Shown piece by piece: positions 1 to 7,948 of a stretch of 64,000 bases of DNA. The notes under the pieces were generated by a model. It did no database searches. It saw only the letters and a list, made by a program, of their open reading frames with translations, and was not told the DNA's origin. Within the stretch, counting starts at the first letter, position 1; the number at the start of each line of letters is the position of its first letter. The translations under genes were made by a program, and so were the position numbers. The stretch is from Gluconacetobacter dulcium (GTDB taxonomy: Bacteria; Pseudomonadota; Alphaproteobacteria; Acetobacterales; Acetobacteraceae): the NCBI RefSeq assembly GCF_014174165.1, contig NZ_JABEQN010000012.1, positions 62,001-126,000 on the forward strand, in the 5' to 3' direction.

Positions 1-1
1 G

Positions 2-265
2 GCGCGGGAGGGCCGCGCCTGGCTGGGCACCCAGCCCCTGCCGATCGTCGGCCGCATCTCGATGGATTCGATGGCCGTCGACATTACCGACGCCCCCGAT
101 TCCCTCACCCCCCCCGGCGCCATGCTCGACCTGCTGGGGCCGCAGCACGGAGTCGACGAGGTCGCGCGCGGCGCCGGCACCATCGGCTACGAAATCCTGA
201 CTTCCCTGGGCCACCGCTACCACCGCGCCTATGTCGCGGACGGCGCGGCCTCTTCCCTCTCCTGA
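2..265 (+). CDS. alr: Alanine racemase, C-terminal part (5' end outside window)
   Basis: PLP-dependent interconversion of L- and D-alanine, supplying D-Ala for peptidoglycan or feeding alanine catabolism. Only the last 87 codons are present; the frame is open from the first base. The fragment carries the C-terminal-domain motif VGRISMDSMAVDIT, which family members use around the active site of the partner subunit, and it ends with GTIGYEILTSLGHRYHR, the usual alanine racemase terminus. dadA follows 19 bp downstream on the same strand, so this is probably the racemase of a dad-type alanine catabolic pair (DadX) rather than a purely biosynthetic Alr. The sequence alone cannot separate these two roles. 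Confidence 0.9.
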   Translation, partial: AREGRAWLGTQPLPIVGRISMDSMAVDITDAPDSLTPPGAMLDLLGPQHGVDEVARGAGTIGYEILTSLGHRYHRAYVADGAASSLS

Positions 266-284
266 GCGGACCTGACGACACATC

Positions 285-1541
285 ATGAAGATCATCATTC
301 TCGGCGGCGGCGTGGTCGGCGTGACCTCGGCCTGGTACCTCGCGCAGGCCGGACACACGGTCACGGTCATCGACCGCCAGCCGGCGGCGGGGCTGGAAAC
401 CAGCTTCGCCAATGCCGGCCAGGTCTCGCCCGGCTATTCCTCCCCCTGGGCCGGGCCGGGCGTGCCGCTCAAGGCCGTGCGCTGGCTGCTGATGGCCCAT
501 CGCCCGTTCGTATTCCGCCCGATGGCCGACCCGCACCAGTGGCGCTGGCTGACGCAGATGCTGGCCAACTGCACCACCGCCGCCTACGACCGCAACAAGG
601 GCCGCATGGTCCGGCTGGCGGAATACAGCCGTGACGTCATGACCGAACTGCGCGCCAGCACCGGCATCACCTATGACGACCGCCAGCAGGGCACGCTCCA
701 GGTCTTCCGCAAGCAGAAGCAGCTCGACCATATCGGCGAAGACCTGCGCGTGCTGGACCAGTACAACGTGCCCTACGAACTGCTGGACGCCGCCGGCTGC
801 GTGCGGGCCGAACCCGGCCTGGCGGCGGCGCAGGGCAAGCTCGTGGGCGGCCTGCGCCTGCCGGGCGACGAGACCGGCGACGCCCACATGTTCACCCAGC
901 GCCTTGCCGCGATGGCGGCGGAACGCGGCGTGACCTTCCTCTACGACACCACGATCCGCGACCTGAAGCGCGAGGGGGGCCGTATCGCCGGCATCGACAC
1001 CAGCCGGGGCCGGATGGAGGCGGATTCGTACGTGCTGGCGCTGGGCAGTTTCTCGCCCGCCATGGTGCGCGGCCTGGGGCTCGACCTGCCGATCTATCCG
1101 GTGAAGGGCTATTCCATCACCGCCCCGATCGTCGATGCCGCGCGCGCCCCGGTTTCCACGGTGATGGACGAGACCTACAAGATCGGCATCACCCGACTGG
1201 GCGACCGCATCCGCGTCGGCGGCACCGCCGAACTGGCGGGCTTCAGCACCACGCTCCGCGCCCCGCGCCGGGCCACGCTGGAACATTCGCTGACCGACCT
1301 GTTCGCCGGCGGCGGCGACGTGCCGGCCGCCACCTTCTGGACCGGCCTGCGCCCCATGACACCGGACGGCACGCCGATCATCGGCCCGACCGGAATCGAC
1401 AATCTCTATCTCAATACTGGCCACGGCACGCTGGGATGGACCATGGCCTGCGGCTCGGGCCGGGTGCTGGCCGACATCCTCTCGGGCCGCAAGCCGGACA
1501 TCGCGCACGAGGATCTGGCGCTCAGCCGCTATAAAGCCTGA
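285..1541 (+). CDS. dadA: D-amino acid dehydrogenase (DadA family)
   Basis: FAD-dependent oxidative deamination of D-amino acids, mainly D-alanine to pyruvate, passing electrons to the respiratory chain at the inner face of the membrane. The 418-residue protein opens with a Rossmann FAD motif ([18 protein letters not shown], residues about 6-23) and closes with the DAO-family C-terminal segment ([16 protein letters not shown] followed by [19 protein letters not shown]). Length and N-terminus fit the DadA small subunit. It directly follows alanine racemase, and the pair converts L-Ala to D-Ala to pyruvate. A rho-independent terminator lies just past the stop. Related sarcosine/glycine oxidases are the alternative, but the alr neighbour and end motifs favour DadA. 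Confidence 0.93.
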   Translation: MKIIILGGGVVGVTSAWYLAQAGHTVTVIDRQPAAGLETSFANAGQVSPGYSSPWAGPGVPLKAVRWLLMAHRPFVFRPMADPHQWRWLTQMLANCTTAAYDRNKGRMVRLAEYSRDVMTELRASTGITYDDRQQGTLQVFRKQKQLDHIGEDLRVLDQYNVPYELLDAAGCVRAEPGLAAAQGKLVGGLRLPGDETGDAHMFTQRLAAMAAERGVTFLYDTTIRDLKREGGRIAGIDTSRGRMEADSYVLALGSFSPAMVRGLGLDLPIYPVKGYSITAPIVDAARAPVSTVMDETYKIGITRLGDRIRVGGTAELAGFSTTLRAPRRATLEHSLTDLFAGGGDVPAATFWTGLRPMTPDGTPIIGPTGIDNLYLNTGHGTLGWTMACGSGRVLADILSGRKPDIAHEDLALSRYKA

Positions 1542-1549
1542 TCCAGGCA

Positions 1550-1578
1550 GCGCCCGGCCCAACCGCCGGGCGCCTTTT
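1550..1578 (+). terminator. Rho-independent terminator after dadA
   Basis: A perfect 9-bp stem (GCGCCCGGC / GCCGGGCGC) with a 6-nt loop is followed by CTTTT, 8 bp after the dadA stop codon. It probably ends the alr-dadA transcript. The rest of the gap up to 1812 shows no convincing gene. Confidence 0.75.
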
Positions 1579-1812
1579 CCCATCCAGTCGCCCCCCCCGC
1601 CATGCGCCGGGGGCTCGCTTGCCGCCGCCGATACGCTGCGATATGGTGCGCGCCGCATCCAGAGCCGGGACCTCCCGGCACCAACCTGCATCCGAGCAAG
1701 GTGGCGTTCCCGTTATGGGAAGATGTGGCCGATCCGGCAAAAAACGGACCGCTACCTCACTGTCATCGATCCTCGTGGTGCCTGTAGCAAGCGAGGAAAG
1801 GCCGCAACCGCG

Positions 1813-2856
1813 ATGCCCAACACCCAGCAATTCGCCAGCGATAATTACGCCGGTATCTGTCCCGAAGCCCTGCGGGCGATGGAAGAGGCCAATCGCGGCT
1901 CGGCCACCGCCTATGGCGACGATCCGTGGACGCTGCGCGCCGCCGACGCCTTCCGCCGGACATTCGAGACCGATTGCGAACTATTCTTCGTCTTCAACGG
2001 CACGGCGGCCAATTCGCTGGCGCTGGCATCGCTCTGCCAGTCCTACGAAAGCATCATCGCCGCCGATATCGCCCATGTCGAAACCGACGAATGCGGCGCG
2101 CCGGAATTCTTCTCCAACGGCGCCAAGATCCTGGTCGGCCGCACCACCAACGGCAAGCTGACGCCCGAGACGATCCGCGCGTTCGTGCTGGGCCGCACCG
2201 ACATCCATTTCCCGCGCCCCAAGGCCGTCACCATCACCCAGCCGACCGAGACCGGGCAGGTCTATACGCTGGACGAGATCCGCGCGATTTCCGCCACCTG
2301 CCGCGAACTGGGCCTGCGGCTGCACATGGACGGCGCGCGCTTCGCCAACGCCGTCGAAACCCTGGGCTGCGCCCCGGCCGAAATGACGTGGCGGGCCGGT
2401 GTCGATGTCATGAGCTTCGGCGGCACCAAGAACGGCATGGCGATCGGCGAAGCCGTGATCTTCTTCGACCGCGCCCTCGCCGAAGGCTTCGATTACCGCT
2501 GCAAGCAGGCGGGGCAACTGGCCTCCAAGATGCGCTTCCTCTCGGCGCCCTGGGCCGTGATGTTCGAAACCGGCGCCTGGCGCACGCATGCCGCCCACGC
2601 CAATGCCTGCGCCCGCCATTTCGCCCGGCAGGTCGAGGGGCTTCCGGGGGTGGAAATCATGTTCCCCGTCGAAGCCAACGGCGTATTTCTCAAACTGTCG
2701 GAGACCCTGACCGCAGGGCTGCACGCGCGGGGCTGGCGGTTCTATACCTTCATCGGCGGCAGCGCCCGCTTCATGTTCGCGTGGGATTCGCATATTGCCC
2801 GCGTGGATGCGCTTGCCGCCGACCTGCGCGCGCTCACGACCGCCGACGCGGCATAG
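1813..2856 (+). CDS. ltaE: Low-specificity L-threonine aldolase
   Basis: PLP enzyme cleaving L-threonine or L-allo-threonine (and other beta-hydroxy amino acids) to glycine plus an aldehyde. The frame is open further upstream, but ATG 1813 is preferred: GAGGAAAG lies 12 bp before it and the protein then begins MPNTQQFASDNYAGICPEAL, a normal family start. The 347 residues show FNGTAANSLAL (phosphate binding), HMDGARFANA around residues 171-180, and the PLP lysine in SFGGTKNG at about K206. The LysE-type exporter begins 14 bp downstream with its own Shine-Dalgarno, so the two genes are probably co-transcribed, coupling threonine/glycine turnover to amino acid export. Confidence 0.92.
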   Translation: MPNTQQFASDNYAGICPEALRAMEEANRGSATAYGDDPWTLRAADAFRRTFETDCELFFVFNGTAANSLALASLCQSYESIIAADIAHVETDECGAPEFFSNGAKILVGRTTNGKLTPETIRAFVLGRTDIHFPRPKAVTITQPTETGQVYTLDEIRAISATCRELGLRLHMDGARFANAVETLGCAPAEMTWRAGVDVMSFGGTKNGMAIGEAVIFFDRALAEGFDYRCKQAGQLASKMRFLSAPWAVMFETGAWRTHAAHANACARHFARQVEGLPGVEIMFPVEANGVFLKLSETLTAGLHARGWRFYTFIGGSARFMFAWDSHIARVDALAADLRALTTADAA

Positions 2857-2870
2857 GAGCCCTCCCCGTC

Positions 2871-3497
2871 ATGACGCTGCAATCGTGGCTGCTCTACCTC
2901 AATGCCGTGTTCCTGCTTTCGGCCATTCCGGGGCCGAACATGACGCATATCATGACCGCCAGCATCCGCTACGGGGTGCGGCGGGCACTCCCGGACATGA
3001 CGGGCTGCCTGCTGTCGCTGGTCGCGCTGATGGCGGCCTCGGCACTGGGGCTCAGCGCGGTGCTGGCGGCCTCGCCCCTGTTGTTCACGATCCTGAAATT
3101 CGCCGGTGCCTTCTACCTGATCCAGCTTGGCATACGCGGCTGGCTGTCACATGCCCCCGCCGCACAGGCGGAGGGCGCCGCCCTGCCGCCACTGGCCTGG
3201 CACAGCTCGCTGCGCACGTCGTTCCTGGTCGGCGCCAGCAACCCCAAGGCCATCATCTTCGCGGCGTCGTTCCTGCCGCAATTCGTCAATCCCGCCGCCC
3301 CGCAGGCTCCGCAATACGCGCTGCTGATCGCAACCTCGGCGGTGGTGGAAGTGCTGTGGTACCTCGTCTATGCCGGCAGCGGCGCCCGGCTGGCGGCGGT
3401 GCTGTCCCGCACCACCTGGCGCCGGCGCATGCAGCGCACCAGCGGCGCCCTGTTCATCCTGTTCGGCTGCGTTCTGCTGCTGCACGATCCGAAATAA
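2871..3497 (+). CDS. LysE/RhtB family amino acid exporter
   Basis: Inner-membrane translocator of 208 residues from the LysE/RhtB superfamily, which export lysine, threonine, homoserine or related amino acids. The N-terminus has the diagnostic motif LLSAIPGPNMTHIM (residues about 15-28), and the middle has SNPKAIIFAASFLPQF, the second conserved family motif. About five to six hydrophobic helices can be picked out, ending in a basic and then hydrophobic tail (RTTWRRRMQRTSGALFILFG). AGGAG lies 11 bp before the ATG. It overlaps no neighbour but follows threonine aldolase closely, so threonine, homoserine or a threonine-derived compound is the most reasonable substrate guess. The exact substrate cannot be read from sequence. 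Confidence 0.88.
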   Translation: MTLQSWLLYLNAVFLLSAIPGPNMTHIMTASIRYGVRRALPDMTGCLLSLVALMAASALGLSAVLAASPLLFTILKFAGAFYLIQLGIRGWLSHAPAAQAEGAALPPLAWHSSLRTSFLVGASNPKAIIFAASFLPQFVNPAAPQAPQYALLIATSAVVEVLWYLVYAGSGARLAAVLSRTTWRRRMQRTSGALFILFGCVLLLHDPK

Positions 3498-3540
3498 GGA
3501 AAGAACAGGACGCCATCTTTTCCAAAACCCTCTCATGAAA

Positions 3541-4383
3541 CTATAGCGCAACCTGTCCGCTGATCCGGGTCACGGTCGCACCGCCGATCCAGATTCCCGC
3601 CTCGTCCCGCGCCACCCGCACGCGCCCCATCCGCCCCAGCACCGTGCCCTGGCTGGCGATATAGGATTGCGGCGCCAGACCGGTACCGATCAGCCACTTG
3701 GCCAGCCCCGCATTCAGGCTGCCGGTCACCGGGTCCTCGAAAACCGCGGCCCCGCCGGTAAAAGCCCGCACCTCGAAGCTGGCCCCATCCCCATCGCACT
3801 CCGGATTCCAGGGCGCGACCACGCCCACGTCCCAGCCCGCCAGCGCCTGCGAATCAGGCCGAAGCGCCAGAAGCTCCTCCCGGTCGCCCACCATCAGGCC
3901 GACCCAGCCGGGGCCGTTATCCACCCAGTTCGCGGCCACCACCCGATCGGGCGACAGGCCCAGCCCGCGCGTGACGACCGCCAGATCCGCCGCATCGACC
4001 GGCCCCGCCCGACGCAGGGGCGGCGCGGCGAAGGCCAATCCGTCAGCATCGCGACGCACCGTCACCAGGCCGGCACCGCATTCCTGCACCACATCGCGCC
4101 CCTGCGGCACACCGCCCATGGCCAGCCAGACATGACACGACCCGAGGGTCGGATGACCGGCGAACGACAACTCCGTCTCCGGCGTGAAGATCCGCACCCG
4201 GTAATCGGCACCGGGCTGCGTGGGCTTGAGCAGAAAGGTCGTCTCGCTCAGATTCATCCAGTTCGCGAAGGCCGCCATCTGCCCGTCGTCCAGCCCGTCA
4301 GCCCCCGCGACGACGGCCAGAGGATTCCCCTTCAGCGGCGCCGCCGCGAAGACGTCAACCTGATGAAAGATATATGTCGTCAT
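3541..4383 (-). CDS. PhzF family isomerase-like protein
   Basis: Member of the PhzF fold (diaminopimelate-epimerase-like), 280 residues. PhzF itself isomerises DHHA in phenazine synthesis; most bacterial homologues, including the YddE group, have unknown substrates. ATG 4383 was chosen because it has AGAAAG upstream and gives the standard start MTTYIFHQVDVFAAAPLKGN. The catalytic glutamate is in NLSETTF at about E47, FAGHPTLG is the conserved N-domain loop, and AVFEDPVTGSLNAGLA is the matching C-domain motif. No other phenazine genes are nearby, so a phenazine role is unlikely. It lies 33 bp after the 54-residue membrane protein gene, in a probable two-gene unit divergent from the MocR regulator. 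Confidence 0.87.
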   Translation of the reverse strand: MTTYIFHQVDVFAAAPLKGNPLAVVAGADGLDDGQMAAFANWMNLSETTFLLKPTQPGADYRVRIFTPETELSFAGHPTLGSCHVWLAMGGVPQGRDVVQECGAGLVTVRRDADGLAFAAPPLRRAGPVDAADLAVVTRGLGLSPDRVVAANWVDNGPGWVGLMVGDREELLALRPDSQALAGWDVGVVAPWNPECDGDGASFEVRAFTGGAAVFEDPVTGSLNAGLAKWLIGTGLAPQSYIASQGTVLGRMGRVRVARDEAGIWIGGATVTRISGQVAL

Positions 4384-4415
4384 CAGTTCTTTCTCCGAAT
4401 TCCCACGATCATTCC

Positions 4416-4580
4416 TCACGCCGCTCCATGCAGCGTCAGTAACAGGATCAGCCCCAGCGCGATGATCAGCCCGATCCCGGCCGCTTCGACGTGACACCAG
4501 ATCCTGCCCTCCCCGGGCCGCCGGAACGGCTGGACCGGATTCCGGGCGGATCGCGCTTCCTTTGCTGCGATGACCATCAT
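4416..4580 (-). CDS. Small predicted membrane protein (54 aa)
   Basis: Short ORF beginning MMVIAAKEARSARN, with AGAGGA a few bases upstream of the ATG on the minus strand. The first about 30 residues are basic and hydrophilic, and the last 20 form one hydrophobic helix (AGIGLIIALGLILLLTLHGA), so a single-pass inner-membrane protein with a cytoplasmic N-terminus is likely. It sits directly upstream of the PhzF-like gene in the same direction and faces the MocR regulator gene across a 161-bp promoter region, so it is probably the first gene of the MocR-controlled unit. I do not recognise a family. Codon usage resembles its neighbours, which supports real translation. A longer version starting at 4625 lacks a better ribosome site. 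Confidence 0.5.
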   Translation of the reverse strand: MMVIAAKEARSARNPVQPFRRPGEGRIWCHVEAAGIGLIIALGLILLLTLHGAA

Positions 4581-4623
4581 CAATCGTCCTCTCTCACGCA
4601 CGAAGAGGCCCTCCGTCCCACAC

Positions 4624-4708
4624 ATTGTACTATTACAATATTGAGTTCCTCTTCATTTCTGTAGTTTTGTTCTAGGATTATCGAGGGTCAATCGTTATAT
4701 TGTCCTAG
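4624..4708. promoter_or_regulatory. Candidate MocR operator region: palindrome plus 33-bp-spaced direct repeats
   Basis: The 161-bp divergent gap between the small membrane protein and the MocR gene is markedly AT-rich. It contains a perfect inverted repeat ATTGTA-CTAT-TACAAT (4624-4639) and two direct repeats, TTGTTCTAG (4667-4675) and TTGTCCTAG (4700-4708), with starts exactly 33 bp apart (about three helical turns). MocR/PdxR-type regulators are known to bind pairs of direct repeats upstream of their targets, so these are good operator candidates. Binding is inference only. Confidence 0.5.
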
Positions 4709-4741
4709 TTCAATCCGATCGCACCGTTCACGGCAGGACAA

Positions 4742-6178
4742 ATGACCCAAATCTGGCGCCCCGACATTCCGCCTTCACCCGGCCCGCTCTATGCCCGGCT
4801 GACCGACGCGCTGGAACGGGATATCGCGGCCGGCATCCTGCCGGCAGGCGGTCGCCTGCCGCCCCAGCGCGACCTGGCCCATACCCTCGGGCTCAGCGTC
4901 GGTACCGTGACCAAAGCCTATGCCGAGGCCGAGCGACGCGGCCTGCTGCTGGCCCATGTCGGCCGAGGCTCCTTCATTCGTGGAACGAGCCCCGATATCG
5001 CGATCGCTACCAGCTTCGACTCGGTGGCTTCCGCCTCCGAAGCCAAGGCAACCGGCCCGCAGGGCACCGGCATCGACCTGCGCTGCAACATCCCGCCGCG
5101 TGTCGGATTGTCCCGGGCACTGGAACGCGCGGTCGCGGATCTGGCCGCCAGCGGGCAACTGGAACCCGCCGTCCAATATATCCAGGCCAGCGGCCTGCGC
5201 TCGGTGCGCGAAGCCGGGGCGGCGTGGCTGGCGCGCCGCTACGGTCTGGCATGCGACCCGGCGGACCTGATCCAGTGCAATGGCGGCCAGCACGCGATCA
5301 CGCTGGTGCTGTCCTCGCTCTGCCGGCCCGGCGACACCGTGCTGTGCGAGTCCGCCACCTTCTACGGCGCCCGCACCGCCGCCGAACATATGGGCCTGAC
5401 ATTGCGCGGCGTGGCGATGGACGAGGAAGGGCTGATCCCGTCCGCGCTGGAACGCGCCGCGCTGGAAACCCGTGCCCGCGTCCTGTTCACGGTGCCGACC
5501 CTGCAAAACCCCACCAGCCGGACGATGAGCCTGTCCCGGCGGCAGGACATCGCACGGGTTGCCCGGCAGCACGACCTGACGCTCTTCGAAGACGACGCCT
5601 ACTATCTCTACGCCGATCCGGCCGACCGCCCGCCGCCCCTCGCCGCCATCGCGCCGGAACGCACGGTCTATCTCGCCAGCATTTCCAAGGGGGTCTGTCC
5701 GGGCTTCCGCCTGGCGTTCGTGACCCTGCCGCCCAATGTGGCGCGCGAGCGGATCATGCGCGGCATCCGCGCGCTGGGCTATTGCCCGCCGGCACTCGGC
5801 GGCATGATCTTCGCGCGCTGGGTGGCGGACGGCACCGCCGACGCCGTCGCCGACGCGGTCCAGGCCGAAGCCGCCGCACGGCTGGCGATGGCACGCCAGA
5901 TCCTGGGGCCTGCCATGGACAGTCCCGGCGCGGCGCGTTCGCCCCATGTCTGGGTGCCGCTCTCCCCACTGGCGGCCCAGCGCACCCTGAACCACGCCCT
6001 GCGCGCCGGGGTGGACCTCACGCCGCCCGAAGCCTGCTGCGTGTCCCGTGACGCCGAGTCCGGCCTCAGAATCTGCCTCGGCGCTCCGGACGACCGACCG
6101 ACCCTGGAGCGGGCGCTGCACATCGTGCGCGACGCCATCCACGAACCCGCGATCAGCGAGGCCCGCGGCATCATCTGA
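4742..6178 (+). CDS. MocR/PdxR-type regulator (GntR winged helix plus aminotransferase domain)
   Basis: Transcription factor of 478 residues with a GntR-type winged-helix domain (about 12-80; RLPPQRDLAHTLGLSVGTVT is the recognition region) joined to a fold-type I aminotransferase-like domain (about 110-470). The PLP-binding lysine is present in LASISKGVCPGFRLAF at about K316, and NPTSR and EDDAYYLY are the usual PLP-contact motifs. Family members sense PLP or an amino acid and usually regulate the divergent gene. Here that is the small membrane protein and PhzF-like pair, with candidate direct-repeat operators between them. The regulated metabolite is unknown; vitamin B6 or amino acid homeostasis is plausible. 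GGCAGGAC precedes the ATG. Confidence 0.9.
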   Translation: MTQIWRPDIPPSPGPLYARLTDALERDIAAGILPAGGRLPPQRDLAHTLGLSVGTVTKAYAEAERRGLLLAHVGRGSFIRGTSPDIAIATSFDSVASASEAKATGPQGTGIDLRCNIPPRVGLSRALERAVADLAASGQLEPAVQYIQASGLRSVREAGAAWLARRYGLACDPADLIQCNGGQHAITLVLSSLCRPGDTVLCESATFYGARTAAEHMGLTLRGVAMDEEGLIPSALERAALETRARVLFTVPTLQNPTSRTMSLSRRQDIARVARQHDLTLFEDDAYYLYADPADRPPPLAAIAPERTVYLASISKGVCPGFRLAFVTLPPNVARERIMRGIRALGYCPPALGGMIFARWVADGTADAVADAVQAEAAARLAMARQILGPAMDSPGAARSPHVWVPLSPLAAQRTLNHALRAGVDLTPPEACCVSRDAESGLRICLGAPDDRPTLERALHIVRDAIHEPAISEARGII

Positions 6179-6199
6179 TCCGCCTCCAGGAGCCGGACA

Positions 6200-7492
6200 T
6201 CAGGCCGCCGGCCACACCTGAAGACAGCGTGGGTCGATGCTCACCCGGCAAGCGCCATCCGCCGCGCAGGACGGATCGGCCACGATCTCCAGTTCGGCAT
6301 CCCCCAGACGCAGCCCCATCGGGCGCTGGCCGTCGCGCACCTCGCCCCGCCACAGGATACGGGCCGGGCAGGCGCCATCGTCCGCCACCCGGATCTGGTA
6401 TGGCCGCGCCGACCAACGCACCCGCGTCCCCGGCGGCGGCAGATCCGTTCCCTCCCCGTCCGGATGCCGCGCCAGCAGCGTCACGCCCTGCCCCACGTCG
6501 ATCCGTCCGTCCGGCAGCATCGTCCCGTCGCCGATCGCCTCGGCGCCCAGCAGACGGGCGGCCAGTTCGCTACCCGGCCGGGCGAACACATCAGCGGTCG
6601 GTCCGGCACGGATCACGCGGCCGGCATCGAGCAGCACCAGTTCCTCCGCCATGGCCAGCGCCTCCGCAGGGTCATGGGTCACCAGCACCGTTACCACCTC
6701 CATGCCGCGCAGCACGGCCAGAACCTCCCGCCGCAGCCGCGTGCGCAAGGGGGCATCCAGCGCCGAAAACGGTTCGTCCAGCAGCACCAGGTCCACACGG
6801 CACCGCGACAATGCCCGCGCCAGGGCCACCCGCTGACGCTGGCCGGGGGAGAGTTCGGCCGGATATCGCCCCGACACACCCTCAAGCCCCAGCGCGCCCA
6901 TCCAGGCCGCCGCCCGCTCCGGCACGCAATCGGTCGCGAACGTCACCTGCCGCGCCACCGTCAGATGCGCCGGCAAGGCATAACCTTGCGGCACATAGGC
7001 AACCGCACGCTGCTCGGGCGGCAGCGGCGACAGGTCGCTTCCATCCAGCCGCACCGTCCCCGCCACATCCTCCAACCCCGCGATGGCCCGCAGGGTCATC
7101 GATTTTCCCGATCCGGACGGCCCGAGGATGGCAATGCGCCGCGCCCGGCTTTCCAGCCTCACGTCCAAGGTAAAACCCGGCAGGTCACGGCGGATCGCCA
7201 GCGCCAGATGGCGCGGTGGTGCCTCCACCCCCTCCCGCGCGGCCAGAAGCGGCAACGTGGCCATGCGGGGCGCGGCACCACGGGCGACGGGTCGCGTCAG
7301 CCAGTGCCCCGCCGCCATTGCCAGCCCGGCCAGCAGCAGGGTCGGCGCCAGAACCGGCAACATGGCCGGCAATCCCGCCTCGCCGAACGCGACATAGGTA
7401 AAGACCGGCAGGGAGTAAGGATGATAGGCGAGCATCACCGTCGCGCCGAATTCGCCAAAGGCCCGCAGCCACGCCATAACCAGCCCGGCCAA
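6200..7492 (-). CDS. Oxyanion ABC transporter: permease C-terminus fused to ATPase (3' part of a broken gene)
   Basis: This frame starts inside a ModB/WtpB-type permease (LAGLVMAWLRAFGEFGATVM, the permease EAA-like loop that contacts the ATPase), runs through a final membrane segment and linker, and continues without a stop into a complete ABC ATPase. The ATPase has Walker A GPSGSGKS, signature LSPGQRQRVALARAL, Walker B VDLVLLDEP and a switch histidine in LVTHDPAEA. A C-terminal TOBE-like segment follows (about residues 310-430). The likely substrate is molybdate or tungstate, from the adjacent binding protein. The true N-terminus is the permease fragment at 7494-7937, read in a different frame. 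The first codon here is only TTG, so this part may be untranslated or start internally. Confidence 0.75.
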   Translation of the reverse strand: MAGLVMAWLRAFGEFGATVMLAYHPYSLPVFTYVAFGEAGLPAMLPVLAPTLLLAGLAMAAGHWLTRPVARGAAPRMATLPLLAAREGVEAPPRHLALAIRRDLPGFTLDVRLESRARRIAILGPSGSGKSMTLRAIAGLEDVAGTVRLDGSDLSPLPPEQRAVAYVPQGYALPAHLTVARQVTFATDCVPERAAAWMGALGLEGVSGRYPAELSPGQRQRVALARALSRCRVDLVLLDEPFSALDAPLRTRLRREVLAVLRGMEVVTVLVTHDPAEALAMAEELVLLDAGRVIRAGPTADVFARPGSELAARLLGAEAIGDGTMLPDGRIDVGQGVTLLARHPDGEGTDLPPPGTRVRWSARPYQIRVADDGACPARILWRGEVRDGQRPMGLRLGDAELEIVADPSCAADGACRVSIDPRCLQVWPAA

Positions 7493-7493
7493 G

Positions 7494-7937
7494 ATCGACC
7501 GCCGCGAAGGCCGAACGGGCGGCGATGATCAGGAACGGCGCCGCGACGAACATCTCGGCCGCGACGATGCCGGCAAAATGCTCGCTCAGCCCCAGCCCGC
7601 CCAGCGGCCCGCCATAACCCAGCAGAAACAGCAGCAGCACGCCGCCGGCCAGCGGCGGCAGGGCGAGCGGCAACTGCACCACCCCGCCCAGCCACACCGT
7701 CCACCAGCCGCGCCCCCGCGCCAGCACATACCCCAGCGGAATGCCGAACAGCCCGATCAGCAGCGTCGCCACCCCGGCACTGGCCATCGACACGCCGGCG
7801 GCCCGGGCCAGTCCAGCGCGATCCACGCCGGCCCAGTCTGCGTCGCCCAGCCGCACCATGCCCGCCACGAAGGGTGCCAGCAGCCACAGGCATAGAAGGC
7901 AGGCCAGCCCCTTTACCGCACCGGGCATGGGCCGCAT
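7494..7937 (-). pseudogene. Permease N-terminal fragment of the broken permease-ATPase fusion gene
   Basis: ModB/WtpB-like inner-membrane permease fragment starting at ATG 7937, 11 bp after the binding-protein stop. About four membrane segments are present (LACLLCLWLLAPFVAGM, SAGVATLLIGLFGIPLGYVL, and others), with the conserved PLALPPLAGGVLLLFLLG and FVAAPFLIIAARSAFAAVD. Homologues continue after AAVD with some 25-30 residues before ILAGLVMA; here AAVD (codon 7494-7496) abuts ILAGLVMA in another frame at a shared GATC. So an out-of-frame deletion has removed the loop before the coupling helix. The original frame runs on out of register to 7185. Transport by this system is probably lost unless the deletion is a sequence artefact. 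Confidence 0.75.
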
Positions 7938-7948
7938 GCCGCGCGCCG

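Noticed and set aside
3541-4383. Phenazine biosynthesis locus
   Set aside because: Only a PhzF-like gene is present. No phzA/B, phzD, phzE or phzG relatives are nearby, and most PhzF homologues are unrelated to phenazines.
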